Positions 7,963 to 15,051 of a stretch of DNA of 64,000 nucleotides are shown piece after piece. This DNA is from Hyphomicrobium sp. (GTDB lineage: Bacteria > Pseudomonadota > Alphaproteobacteria > Rhizobiales > Hyphomicrobiaceae): assembly GCA_019751875.1 (NCBI GenBank), contig JAIEMV010000018.1, forward strand, positions 27,622 to 91,621, given 5' to 3'. A program made the position numbers and the translations under genes. Each line of letters starts with the position of its first letter. Position 1 is the stretch's first letter. The notes beneath the pieces are model-generated. The model worked only from the letters and a program-made list of their open reading frames with translations, made no database searches and was not told the DNA's origin.

Positions 7963-8337
7963 ATGGCTGAGAAGAACCAGCGTCCTGGTTCCGGGCGTGG
8001 ATTTGCCGCCATGGACGAGGCCAAGCAGCGAGAGATCGCGCGCAAAGGTGGTGAGAGCGTGCCGCCGGAAAAGAGAAGCTTCTCGCAGAACCACGAGTTG
8101 GCTGCGGAGGCCGGCCGCAAGGGCGGACAGAGCGTTGCTGCGGAAGATCGCAGCTTCTCGCGCGATCGTGGACTTGCCGCCGAGGCTGGACGCAAAGGCG
8201 GACAGGAAAGCGGTGGCGGCAGATCCGGGTCGGGTAGTGGCGCTTCATCGAGCGGTTCAGGGGGCGGCAGCGGCGGATCTTCCGGCAGCTCTGCTGGCCG
8301 TTCGAGTGGCCAACGACGCGACGACGAAAATTCCTAA
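7963..8337 (+). CDS. KGG-repeat (con-10/YciG-like) general stress protein
   Basis: A 124-residue hydrophilic protein. Three stress-induced KGG repeats are visible: GFAAMDEAKQREIARKGGES (about 14-33), SFSQNHELAAEAGRKGGQS and SFSRDRGLAAEAGRKGGQE. They are followed by a tail of about 45 residues almost wholly G and S, ending QRRDDENS. The repeats match the family of Neurospora con-10 and enterobacterial YciG, which are stress- or conidiation-induced and of unknown biochemical role. The ATG at 7963 was chosen for its GAGGAGAGG ribosome site. A GGTT-type EcfG-like promoter lies upstream. The SDR gene follows 58 nt later on the same strand and is probably co-transcribed. Confidence 0.88.
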   Translation: MAEKNQRPGSGRGFAAMDEAKQREIARKGGESVPPEKRSFSQNHELAAEAGRKGGQSVAAEDRSFSRDRGLAAEAGRKGGQESGGGRSGSGSGASSSGSGGGSGGSSGSSAGRSSGQRRDDENS

Positions 8338-8395
8338 TCCTGTGAGTGTGCGCGCCGCTGTTGAGGAGCGCACAACAACCCTTCGGTAGGTGCAC

Positions 8396-9283
8396 ATGGC
8401 AGTGTCCGATGGTGACAAGGCGGCCCAGCAGCTCGGAGAGCGGGACTATCCGGATCGGTTCCCGCCGCAGCATCTACCCCGGCCCGGCGAAGAAAGCGCG
8501 TTGCAACCGGCTCCAATGTTTGACGCACGGGCTTATCGCGGATCGGGAAAACTTGAAGGGATGGTCGCCGTCATCACGGGAGCCGACTCCGGAATAGGCC
8601 GGGCTGTTGCTGTTCTCTACGCTCGCGAAGGAGCAGACGTCGCGATCTTGTACTTAAGCGAACACGACGATGCCTCGAAGACGAAATCCGCCGTTGAAAG
8701 GGAAGGCCGGCAAGCTTTGCTGTTATCCGGCGACATTGCCGATCCTGCCTGGTGCCGGAGCGCGATCGATCTTGTGATACAGGCGTTCGGGCGCATCGAC
8801 ATTCTTGTCAATAACGCGGCCTTTCAGAAGCACGCGGATAGCATCGAAGACATCAGCGACAATGACCTGGAGCGGACGCTGAAGACGAACCTGTTCGGCA
8901 GCTTTTTCATGACGCGATGTGCGGTGCCGCACATCAGGCATGGTGGCTCGATCCTGTTCACCGGGTCGGTGACGGGATTGGAAGGCAGCGCGCAGTTGCT
9001 CGACTATTCGCTCACAAAAGGTGGACTGCATGCTTTGACGAAGTCACTCGCCAAGCAACTTCTGCCGCGCGGTATCCGGGTCAATGCCATCGCGCCGGGG
9101 CCTGTATGGACGCCGCTCAATCCGGCCGATAAATCGGCTGATGACATCCAGACGTTCGGACAATCTACGGCCATGGGCCGGGCGGCACAGCCTGAAGAGA
9201 TTGCGCCAGCGTTCGTGTTTTTTGCTGCGCCCTCTTGCGCCAGCTACATTACAGGCGAGGTGCTGCCTATCATCGGCGGTTAG
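8396..9283 (+). CDS. SDR family NAD(P)-dependent oxidoreductase
   Basis: A 295-residue classical short-chain dehydrogenase with an N-terminal extension of about 50 residues (RDYPDRFPPQHLPRPGEE), typical of the YghA/YhdG-like subgroup. The cofactor motif is TGADSGIGRA (about 62-71), then NNAA and a catalytic S...YSLTK set: SVTGLEGSAQLLDYSLTKGG contains Tyr and Lys spaced YxxxK. The C terminus ITGEVLPIIGG is standard. Substrate is unknown; this subgroup recurs in bacterial stress regulons. The ATG at 8396 lies 6 nt after a GTG alternative. It follows the KGG gene without its own recognisable promoter, and its stop overlaps the end of the convergent gene at 9280. Confidence 0.9.
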   Translation: MAVSDGDKAAQQLGERDYPDRFPPQHLPRPGEESALQPAPMFDARAYRGSGKLEGMVAVITGADSGIGRAVAVLYAREGADVAILYLSEHDDASKTKSAVEREGRQALLLSGDIADPAWCRSAIDLVIQAFGRIDILVNNAAFQKHADSIEDISDNDLERTLKTNLFGSFFMTRCAVPHIRHGGSILFTGSVTGLEGSAQLLDYSLTKGGLHALTKSLAKQLLPRGIRVNAIAPGPVWTPLNPADKSADDIQTFGQSTAMGRAAQPEEIAPAFVFFAAPSCASYITGEVLPIIGG

Positions 9284-9570
9284 AGCGCCGCGGCTTCGTC
9301 CGTAGAGATCTGCCAGACATAATAGCCCCTCGCCACAAGGCCTGTAATGGCCGGTTCCGGTTCCGTACCGGGAAGTTCGACGCGCTGAACACCCAGAGCA
9401 ACGCACCCCTCATATATCCAGTGTGTGCCGTCCGGCGGGGGCGGTATTCCTTCCGGTTCGGCGACCGCGGTCAGCGCTCTCCAGCGTCCCGCTGCGTACA
9501 AGTGCGCGGGACGAGAGAGGATATCCTCATCGTCGGTGGCACCGGTGCTGGAGCGACGGACCGGCATCAC
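9280..9570 (-). CDS. Hypothetical 96-residue protein, last gene of the phyR transcript
   Basis: A small soluble protein of no family I recognise. It has an acidic N-terminal stretch (TGATDDEDILSRP), a central WRALTAVAEPEGIPPPPDG segment and GYYVWQISTDEAAAL at the end. The GTG at 9570 overlaps the stop of the upstream gene (GTGA arrangement), with an ATG one codon later, so it looks translationally coupled. The tail overlaps the convergent SDR stop by 4 nt. Coupling and position downstream of phyR suggest a role in or output of the stress circuit; nothing in the sequence proves function. Confidence 0.6.
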   Translation of the reverse strand: MMPVRRSSTGATDDEDILSRPAHLYAAGRWRALTAVAEPEGIPPPPDGTHWIYEGCVALGVQRVELPGTEPEPAITGLVARGYYVWQISTDEAAAL

Positions 9571-9836
9571 GGAGTGGCCGGTGCCGGTTGCGACGTCGGC
9601 GATTGCCGAGCAGGATCAGAGGGGCTCGGCTGCTGTCCACTTTGCTGACTGCTTTGAACGGGAGACGTTCCTTCGTTCTCGCTGTGCGGCGCTGCCAGGA
9701 ACAGGAAGTAGAGCCCGGCGAATATGATCGCGATAAGAACCAGGGACGTGGCCAGGACGCGCACATTCATGCGCTGCTTCGTGCCTTGCCGCGTAGCGAC
9801 CTCGTCTTTAGGTGTTCGCGGATTGCGCATGGTCAT
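9567..9836 (-). CDS. Small single-pass membrane protein downstream of phyR
   Basis: An 89-residue protein. It has a basic cytoplasmic N terminus (MTMRNPRTPKDEVATRQGTK), one transmembrane segment (about 27-47, VLATSLVLIAIIFAGLYFLF) and a periplasmic tail rich in S, Q, P and A (SSQQSGQQPSPSDPARQSPT). The start at 9836 was selected for the GGAG site 8 nt upstream; an ATG nine codons earlier lacks one. It begins 51 nt after the phyR stop, so the order is phyR, this gene, then the 96-residue protein. PhyR is usually phosphorylated by a membrane histidine kinase, but none is encoded here. Whether this protein has a sensory role is speculation. Confidence 0.68.
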   Translation of the reverse strand: MTMRNPRTPKDEVATRQGTKQRMNVRVLATSLVLIAIIFAGLYFLFLAAPHSENEGTSPVQSSQQSGQQPSPSDPARQSPTSQPAPATP

Positions 9837-9887
9837 TTTGTTTGATCTCCAGTGAGTGTTCAACGCTTTTGAATACGTCGGCTGTCA

Positions 9888-10655
9888 TCAACCACGGACA
9901 AACAGGGTCTGGCTCACGACAGCTCTGACCTGTTCGGCCTGGAACGGTTTGGCTATCAGGAAAGCGGGTTCGGGTTTTGTGCCGGTGAGGACGCGCTCTG
10001 GAAAAGCGGTGATGAAGATGGCCGGAGTCGTATTGCCGGCAACGATCTCGCTTACAGCATCGATGCCTGAACTTCCGTCAGCCAGTTGAATGTCGGCCAG
10101 GATCAGACCTGGTTTCTCCTGGGCCACGATCGACAACGCTTCGGTTTTGGTGTGGGCGATCCCCACAACGGCGTGGCCCATATCGGTTACGATGTTCTCA
10201 ATTGTGAGGGCAATCAACGGTTCGTCTTCAATAATGAGAACGCTGGTCGCGATCTGGCGGGCGATGTCACGGCCCGCGGACTCCAAATGATGCGCGACAT
10301 CTGCGGGAGTCATGTCCAGGACTTCTGCCGCTTCAGCCAGGGAGAACTGTTCAACGTTTACCAGCAAGAAAACTTCGCGGGCGACCGGATCCATGGCCAT
10401 GAGCCGCTCATCGATGACCCCCCTTGCTACCGCTGGAACCGCGGGCGCACCATAGTCTGAAAGAACTTTGACCAGAGATCGATACAGCGCCGTTCGAACG
10501 GAACCGGGACTGAGAGCTTCTGGTTTGCCGTGGATCGACAGGAGGCGTTCCAGCATCCGTTCCACCATGGCGTCGCCAGCTGGCTGTTCGCCGGTCAGCA
10601 GCCGCGCGTACCGGCGCAAGTGGGGAAGATGCGGAAGCAGTTGTTCCGGCGTCAT
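9888..10655 (-). CDS. phyR: Anti-anti-sigma response regulator PhyR
   Basis: A 255-residue protein with the diagnostic PhyR fusion. An ECF sigma-like N-terminal half (about 5-130, including LPHLRRYARLLTGEQPAGD and a sigma4-like VFLLVNVEQFSLAEAAEVL) precedes a receiver domain (about 138-250). Receiver residues are Glu143/Asp144, phospho-acceptor Asp188 (LILADIQLADG), Thr216 and Lys236. In alphaproteobacteria phosphorylated PhyR captures the anti-sigma factor NepR through its sigma-like half and frees EcfG, switching on the general stress response. The start at 10655 has an AGAGGTG ribosome site. It is divergent from nepR-ecfG, with its own EcfG-type promoter, as expected for positive feedback. 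Confidence 0.96.
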   Translation of the reverse strand: MTPEQLLPHLPHLRRYARLLTGEQPAGDAMVERMLERLLSIHGKPEALSPGSVRTALYRSLVKVLSDYGAPAVPAVARGVIDERLMAMDPVAREVFLLVNVEQFSLAEAAEVLDMTPADVAHHLESAGRDIARQIATSVLIIEDEPLIALTIENIVTDMGHAVVGIAHTKTEALSIVAQEKPGLILADIQLADGSSGIDAVSEIVAGNTTPAIFITAFPERVLTGTKPEPAFLIAKPFQAEQVRAVVSQTLFVRG

Positions 10656-10716
10656 CAGTTGCACCTCTACGTAGCAATACCCGACCAGCAAATTAGCTCT
10701 CGCCATGCTTGAGATG

Positions 10717-10741
10717 AACGGCCGTTAATGGTTCTAGTTCC
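10717..10741 (-). promoter_or_regulatory. EcfG-type promoter of phyR
   Basis: On the minus strand: GGAAC (10741-10737), 16 nt, CGTT (10720-10717), 62 nt before the phyR ATG. Its -35 box forms the perfect inverted repeat GTTCCC-GAA-GGGAAC with the nepR promoter's -35 box, leaving 5 bp between the two pentamers. Confidence 0.85.
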
Positions 10742-10746
10742 CGAAG

Positions 10747-10772
10747 GGAACCTGAAAGCTATCGTCGGCGTT
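10747..10772 (+). promoter_or_regulatory. EcfG-type promoter of nepR-ecfG
   Basis: GGAAC (10747-10751), 17 nt, CGTT (10769-10772), 58 nt before the nepR ATG. Autoregulation of nepR-ecfG by EcfG is known in Methylobacterium and relatives, which supports the call. Confidence 0.88.
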
Positions 10773-10830
10773 TTGTGCCACTGTGGTTCAGGGCGTGGAT
10801 CACAGAACCAGCAAAAAGGAGTGTGGGGTC

Positions 10831-11049
10831 ATGGCAAGTCCAGCTCGTCCCGAAAAGCGGCAGGGCAGCGGTATAGAGTCAGATGATCGAGCAGCGGGGT
10901 CTGCTGAGCCGATTTATCTTCGCCATCGATATCATGGGGAATTGGGACAGTTGCTCCGCGAATACTATACCGACGTTCTTGATCAGCCCATGCCGGACCG
11001 CTTGCTCCGCCTCATCGAACAATTCAGGCAAAAGGAGCAAAATAAATGA
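10831..11049 (+). CDS. nepR: Anti-sigma factor NepR
   Basis: A 72-residue protein. The N-terminal 35 residues are polar and probably disordered. The conserved core LGQLLREYYTDVLDQPMPDR followed by LLRLIEQF (about 38-66) supplies the two NepR helices, with the family's P-x-P-x-R turn as PMPDR. NepR binds and silences EcfG until PhyR-phosphate takes it away. An AAGGAG site lies 12 nt before the ATG at 10831; a GTG 48 nt earlier is not preceded by one. The stop overlaps the ecfG ATG (ATGA), which fits stoichiometric co-translation of the sigma/anti-sigma pair. Confidence 0.95.
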   Translation: MASPARPEKRQGSGIESDDRAAGSAEPIYLRHRYHGELGQLLREYYTDVLDQPMPDRLLRLIEQFRQKEQNK

Positions 11050-11597
11050 CCGAGCCGTCGCCATTTTGCTTCGCTGACGAACTCGTGGTGGCGATGCCCA
11101 GTCTCCGGGCATTCGCCGTTGCCCTTTCGGGGAATGTCACAACCGCAAACGATCTGGTGCAGGAAACGCTGCTGAAAGCTTGGTCCCATCAGAACCTCTT
11201 TCAGCCCGGTACTAACTTCAAGGCTTGGCTTTTTACCATTCTGCGCAACACGTACTATTCGCAATACCGCCGGTCCCGACGCGAAGTTTTGGACACCGGC
11301 AAGATCGCTGACGGTCGATGTGTTTCACCAAATCAGCCTAGTCACATGGATATGATCGAGTTCAAGACGGCTTTGCAGGCGCTGCCCGTCGATCAACGCG
11401 AGGCGCTCATTTTGGTCGGGGCCGAGGGCTATTCCTATGAAGAAGCGGCTTCAATAACCGGCTGTGCCATTGGAACCGTTAAAAGCCGCGTCAACCGCGC
11501 CCGCGTGCGTCTGGCGCGTACGTTGGAAATGGTCAACGTCGACGAGCTTGGCGCGGATTGGTCATCGCGAGCAGTGGTCGGGAAGTTGCAACGCTGA
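11046..11597 (+). CDS. ecfG: General stress ECF sigma factor EcfG
   Basis: A 183-residue ECF15-type sigma factor. Region 2 is at about 15-80 (PSLRAFAVALSGNVTTANDL, TNFKAWLFTILRNTYYSQYR) and region 4 at about 110-165 (FKTALQALPVDQREALILVG, EEAASITGCAIGTVKSRVNR). It directs RNA polymerase to GGAAC-N16/17-CGTT promoters, of which this window holds many copies. It is the second gene after the autoregulated promoter at 10747 and overlaps nepR by 4 nt. No second EcfG paralogue occurs in the window. Length and both DNA-binding regions are intact. Confidence 0.95.
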   Translation: MTEPSPFCFADELVVAMPSLRAFAVALSGNVTTANDLVQETLLKAWSHQNLFQPGTNFKAWLFTILRNTYYSQYRRSRREVLDTGKIADGRCVSPNQPSHMDMIEFKTALQALPVDQREALILVGAEGYSYEEAASITGCAIGTVKSRVNRARVRLARTLEMVNVDELGADWSSRAVVGKLQR

Positions 11598-11614
11598 TCT
11601 CCACTTTCTCCGGT

Positions 11615-11640
11615 GGAACCCGGCGTCGTCGACTGTGGTT
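11615..11640 (+). promoter_or_regulatory. EcfG-like promoter (GGTT variant) for the Gly/Tyr-rich gene
   Basis: GGAAC (11615-11619), 17 nt, GGTT (11637-11640), 49 nt before the ATG at 11689 and just after the ecfG stop. Confidence 0.48.
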
Positions 11641-11688
11641 TGCGGCCATCACCCCGCTTTCTCGCAGCAATCCTCATGGAGACAATCG

Positions 11689-12048
11689 ATGGCTCGCACA
11701 ACAGCCTTGAAGGCCGCAATCGCGATTGTGGCGATGGTTTTCGCGCTCCCTGCATCGGCAGCAGATCTTGACGTTGGCGACGGATACGACGGCGGCGCTG
11801 ATGCGTCGCAAGTCATCAGAGTGCATAATCGTGGATACCGTCATTGCCACTGGATTGATGGAGACCGTGTGTGCCATCGGCGCGGCGTTCCTTACGCAGC
11901 CAACTACGGCGATTACGATGACTGGTATGAACCTTACTACGGTGGTTACGCCTATGGTTGGGGTCCCGGCATCGTTCTAGGGTTCGGCGGACGTGGTTAC
12001 GGATACCGCGGCGGCTGGGGCGGGCGTGGGCATGGCGGTCGCCGCTAA
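11689..12048 (+). CDS. Small secreted Gly/Tyr-rich protein of unknown function
   Basis: A 119-residue protein with a signal peptide (MARTTALKAAIAIVAMVFAL, cleavage near ASAAD). The middle part contains RVHNRGYRHCHWIDGDRVCH with two cysteines and several histidines. It is followed by a low-complexity tail of G, Y, R and W (for example YYGGYAYGWGPG and YGYRGGWGGRGHGGRR). Such short exported Gly/Tyr-rich proteins are common but uncharacterised in Hyphomicrobiales. The CHW...CH pair could bind a metal or form a disulfide; this is inference. A GGAG site lies 9 nt before the ATG. A GGTT-type EcfG-like promoter precedes it, so it is probably a stress-regulon member directly behind ecfG. Confidence 0.72.
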   Translation: MARTTALKAAIAIVAMVFALPASAADLDVGDGYDGGADASQVIRVHNRGYRHCHWIDGDRVCHRRGVPYAANYGDYDDWYEPYYGGYAYGWGPGIVLGFGGRGYGYRGGWGGRGHGGRR

Positions 12049-12115
12049 ATCTTCTGACTGCAAACAGCTAAGCGTTCGGGCTTTTTCATCCAAGTTCCAT
12101 TGGTCTGTCGCGGAG

Positions 12116-12141
12116 GGAACCTGCGACAAGAGGTGCTGGTT
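12116..12141 (+). promoter_or_regulatory. EcfG-like promoter (GGTT variant) for the 67-residue membrane protein
   Basis: GGAAC (12116-12120), 17 nt, GGTT (12138-12141), 34 nt before the ATG at 12175. Confidence 0.5.
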
Positions 12142-12174
12142 GGGCTGACATCTCATTCGATCGAAAGGTGAGCT

Positions 12175-12378
12175 ATGAACAGGCCCGAGCGTACATCATC
12201 GACCATCGTCTCCATTATTCTGGTAATTCTCGGTCTCGTTGTCGTTGGACTGTTGGTGCAAAGGACGATGAGGCCGGCCCCTCCGACAACCACGGAGCAA
12301 ACCATAACTCCGGATCGTCCGACGACGCCGACACCGGCTCCCGTCAATCCAGAAGCCCCGCCTGCCAATCCTCAATAG
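12175..12378 (+). CDS. Small single-pass membrane protein with a Pro/Thr-rich tail
   Basis: A 67-residue protein. It has a short N terminus (MNRPERTSS), one transmembrane helix (about 10-29, TIVSIILVILGLVVVGLLVQ) and a periplasmic tail dominated by P, T and A (RPAPPTTTEQTITPDRPTTP). It is not recognisable as a named family. An AGGTGAG ribosome site precedes the ATG. It resembles the membrane proteins at 9567 and 20619 in layout (one helix plus a proline-rich extracytoplasmic tail), though I cannot claim homology. It has its own GGTT-type EcfG-like promoter and ends just before a bidirectional hairpin. Confidence 0.68.
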   Translation: MNRPERTSSTIVSIILVILGLVVVGLLVQRTMRPAPPTTTEQTITPDRPTTPTPAPVNPEAPPANPQ

Positions 12379-12380
12379 CT

Positions 12381-12413
12381 TCTTGCCAGGCCAAGACCGA
12401 TAGCCTGGCAAGA
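12381..12413. terminator. Bidirectional hairpin between convergent genes
   Basis: A perfect 10-bp stem (TCTTGCCAGG against CCTGGCAAGA) with a 13-nt loop fills the gap between the plus-strand gene ending at 12378 and the minus-strand gene ending at 12418. Confidence 0.75.
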
Positions 12414-12417
12414 GCCT

Positions 12418-12711
12418 TCACTGGGCAGCGGGCGGTGGAACGGCCGGCGGAGGCAATGTCGAGCCCGTGCCCGTGGCGCCACCTTGCTGTTCTTGTGCTT
12501 CCCGACGGTCGACCGGTGCGGTCGGAACGCGCGCCCCTGGATTGCTCGTGGCTGCGGGATCCGCGGGTTGTGTGTTGCTGGGTGCAGGAGTTTGATTACG
12601 TTCATTGTTGGGATCGGCCGGCGATGCGCCAGTCGACTGCGCAAGGGCGGGGCCTGTGGCCGCAAGCATCAGAGCGGCGGCGATGCCTGCGATCGGGTTC
12701 CATCGTTTCAT
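12418..12711 (-). CDS. Secreted Pro/Ala-rich protein of unknown function
   Basis: A 97-residue protein. Residues 1-25 form a signal peptide (MKRWNPIAGIAAALMLAATG, cleavage near ALAQS). The mature part is low in complexity: NNERNQTPAPSNTQPADPAA, then PVDRREAQEQQGG and a terminal TLPPPAVPPPAAQ. It is probably disordered in the periplasm. The start at 12711 has an AAGGA ribosome site; a longer frame would run back through the otsA promoter. It is divergent from otsA and served by an EcfG-like promoter whose -35 box is palindromic with that of otsA. No function is recognised. Confidence 0.68.
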   Translation of the reverse strand: MKRWNPIAGIAAALMLAATGPALAQSTGASPADPNNERNQTPAPSNTQPADPAATSNPGARVPTAPVDRREAQEQQGGATGTGSTLPPPAVPPPAAQ

Positions 12712-12766
12712 ATGTGTAGTCCTTTTTTCCAAGTTGGGGGGCGATGCTGCGCAAACGCGCCGAATA

Positions 12767-12792
12767 AACCGCACCGCGACCTCGTAAGTTCC
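12767..12792 (-). promoter_or_regulatory. EcfG-like promoter (GGTT variant) for the secreted Pro/Ala-rich gene
   Basis: On the minus strand: GGAAC (12792-12788), 17 nt, GGTT (12770-12767). It is back to back with the otsA promoter: the two -35 boxes form AGTTCCCGGGAACT with 2 bp between the pentamers. Confidence 0.6.
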
Positions 12793-12794
12793 CG

Positions 12795-12820
12795 GGAACT
12801 GATGGAAGTGCGTAGGCGTT
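12795..12820 (+). promoter_or_regulatory. EcfG-type promoter of otsA-otsB
   Basis: GGAAC (12795-12799), 17 nt, CGTT (12817-12820), about 40 nt before the chosen otsA start. It shares a palindromic -35 region with the divergent promoter at 12767-12792. Confidence 0.8.
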
Positions 12821-12862
12821 AGAATAATATGTTTTGGGCGGAGCGTTTTGCGGAGCAAATTA

Positions 12863-14248
12863 TTGGGCCGGCTTATTTGCATTTCCAATCGCGTCATGAC
12901 GCCCGATCAGATGGATACGAGCGGTGGTCTCGCGGTTGCTTTGCGTGAGCTTCTCAATCAGCGTAGTGGCATTTGGGCAGGTTGGTCCGGTCAAGTATCC
13001 GAGTCCAGCGATGTTGATGTGCGCCGCGGAACATTCACGTCAGCGACGATCGACATGAGGCGGGAGGAACACGAAGGAGCGTACCTCGGGTATTCGAACT
13101 CAGTTCTTTGGCCCGTCTTTCATAACCGTTTGGATCTCGCGCGGTTCGACCGCAATTTCTTCGACGCTTATATGGCCTATAACACACGTATGGCGGACAT
13201 GATTGCTGCCTTTGTTCAGCCGGGAGACGTTATTTGGGTGCATGACTACCATTTTTTGATCCTTGGCCAGTTACTGCGTGAGCGCGGCATCACACAGCCG
13301 ATTGGATTTTTCCTTCACATCCCGATGCCGCCACCGGAAGCGTTTCTTGCGCTTCCTGAATTCAGGGACTTGGCCACCTCGCTCGCTGCCTACGATCTCG
13401 TCGGCTTTCAAACCACTCACGACGTAGGCAATACGCTTGCGTGCTTGCGCGCCGCCGCGGGCGCGGAGCTCCTTCCGAGCGGACGGCTCTCCATTTCAGG
13501 GGAAAGTGTACAAGCCGGTAGTTTTCCAATCAGCATCGACGCGTCATTTTTTTCGCCCTCCGCAACGGGAACGGCTCCGACGTCTGGCGCGCGGTATGCT
13601 GGCATCAAGCGCGTCTTGGGAGTTGATCGGCTCGACTATACCAAGGGGCTGCCGCAAAAGTTTCGCGGGTTTGCCCATCTGCTGAAATCCTATCCGCACT
13701 TCCGCAAGCAGACTATTCTGACACAGATCGCGGCGCCTACTCGGGAAAGTGTCGAGGTCTATGCCGACATTCGGCAGGAACTGGAGGGCATTTCGGGTTC
13801 GATCAACGGCGAATTTGGGGACGTGGACTGGATGCCTGTCCATTACATCAATCGCTCAGTACCGCGAAAGCGTTTGAAAACTCTCTATCGGTCGGCGGCC
13901 GTCGGCTTCGTGACCCCTCTGCGAGACGGAATGAATCTGACCGCGAAGGAATATGTCGCATCGCAGGATCCGGCCGACCCTGGCGTTTTGGTTCTTTCAA
14001 GGTTCGCGGGCGCCGCTGAAGAGTTGCAGGATGCGTTGCTTGTCAATCCGTATTGCGTGGAAGAGTTGGGTGACGCGTTGGCGAAGGCACTCGCCATGCC
14101 GATTGAGGAGCGGCGGCAGCGGCACGCGCTTCTGCAGGCTGTTGTCAGCAAGCGCGATACGGCTGTCTGGGCCGCTGATTTTCTCGTGCAGTTGGAACGT
14201 TCAGCGGCGCAGGCACGCTCCCCTTTCGTCGCAAGTCCCGCAGCGTGA
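12863..14248 (+). CDS. otsA: Trehalose-6-phosphate synthase OtsA
   Basis: A 461-residue GT20 glycosyltransferase that joins UDP-glucose and glucose 6-phosphate to make trehalose 6-phosphate in the cytoplasm. Family landmarks are the N-terminal GRLICISNRV, the GGLAVAL loop, WVHDYHF, the UDP-glucose-binding DRLDYTKGLPQKF (Arg and Lys), and PLRDGMNLTAKEYVASQ. The TTG at 12863 is preferred because GGAG lies 7 nt upstream and the protein then begins like other OtsA sequences; a TTG at 12848 with a closer GGAG is the alternative. otsB follows 5 nt downstream, and the pair is expressed from an EcfG-type promoter. Trehalose as a stress protectant fits the island. Confidence 0.93.
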   Translation: MGRLICISNRVMTPDQMDTSGGLAVALRELLNQRSGIWAGWSGQVSESSDVDVRRGTFTSATIDMRREEHEGAYLGYSNSVLWPVFHNRLDLARFDRNFFDAYMAYNTRMADMIAAFVQPGDVIWVHDYHFLILGQLLRERGITQPIGFFLHIPMPPPEAFLALPEFRDLATSLAAYDLVGFQTTHDVGNTLACLRAAAGAELLPSGRLSISGESVQAGSFPISIDASFFSPSATGTAPTSGARYAGIKRVLGVDRLDYTKGLPQKFRGFAHLLKSYPHFRKQTILTQIAAPTRESVEVYADIRQELEGISGSINGEFGDVDWMPVHYINRSVPRKRLKTLYRSAAVGFVTPLRDGMNLTAKEYVASQDPADPGVLVLSRFAGAAEELQDALLVNPYCVEELGDALAKALAMPIEERRQRHALLQAVVSKRDTAVWAADFLVQLERSAAQARSPFVASPAA

Positions 14249-14253
14249 CTTGA

Positions 14254-15033
14254 ATGGATCTCCGTCCTTTGAAAACGGCGAGAGACGATCTTCTGCTGCT
14301 CGATCTCGACGGAACAGTCATCGACATCGCACCGCTGCCGGGTGAGGTCTGGGTGGATGGATCCCTCAAGTCAGTCTTGCATGAACTTTTCATGCGCGAC
14401 CCCTTGGGACTGGTCATCGTCACCGGCCGTTCATTGTCGGATGCGGATCGTATGCTCACTCCGATCCGATTGCCGGCCATTGCAAGCCATGGAGCAGAGG
14501 TCCGTGTCGCAGGTACTGCTGCCGCGAGCACCGGCGCGCTGTCCATTCGCTATCTGAAGCCAGCGCTCGAAGCTGTGCTGAACCCCTTTGTTACGTGCGG
14601 TGCGATCGTGGAATGGAAGCCGTACAGCTCTGCCGTGCACGTTCGCACAGCACCAGAACTCGCCGGCCCTGTCTTGGAGGCGTTGCGAGCATTCGTGGAA
14701 CGAAATCGATCCTATCGTGTGCAGCCGGGACCGTATGTGTTCGAAGTTCTCCCCGCGGGCGTGGCGAAAGCGACCGCCGTTTCGCGGCTGATGCAGCATC
14801 TGCCTTATGCTGGCCGACGACCGGTCTTCATTGGTGACGACTGCGCCGATCACGATGCGATGCGGGAAGTGGAACGAGTTGGTGGAACTGCTCTGAAAGT
14901 AGCCGGCGAGTACTTCCCTATCAGCGACTCGCACTTCGCGTCGACAGCGGACGTTCGTGCGTGGCTCATGTCGCGCGCTCGTGAAGAGACGTCAGGAACT
15001 GCGTCGGATTGCTCGCGTTGCATCAGCGAGTAG
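14254..15033 (+). CDS. otsB: Trehalose-6-phosphate phosphatase OtsB
   Basis: A 259-residue HAD-superfamily phosphatase. Motif I is DLDGT (17-21, with the nucleophile Asp and the acid/base Asp two residues on), motif II VIVTGR, and motif IV FIGDDCADHDAM with the metal-binding aspartates. It removes phosphate from trehalose 6-phosphate to yield trehalose, completing the pathway begun by OtsA. It starts 5 nt after the otsA stop, so the genes are co-transcribed and probably co-translated. The C-terminal 15 residues (TSGTASDCSRCISE) extend slightly past the usual fold. Confidence 0.93.
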   Translation: MDLRPLKTARDDLLLLDLDGTVIDIAPLPGEVWVDGSLKSVLHELFMRDPLGLVIVTGRSLSDADRMLTPIRLPAIASHGAEVRVAGTAAASTGALSIRYLKPALEAVLNPFVTCGAIVEWKPYSSAVHVRTAPELAGPVLEALRAFVERNRSYRVQPGPYVFEVLPAGVAKATAVSRLMQHLPYAGRRPVFIGDDCADHDAMREVERVGGTALKVAGEYFPISDSHFASTADVRAWLMSRAREETSGTASDCSRCISE

Positions 15034-15051
15034 GCGACAGGAGAACTTCCG

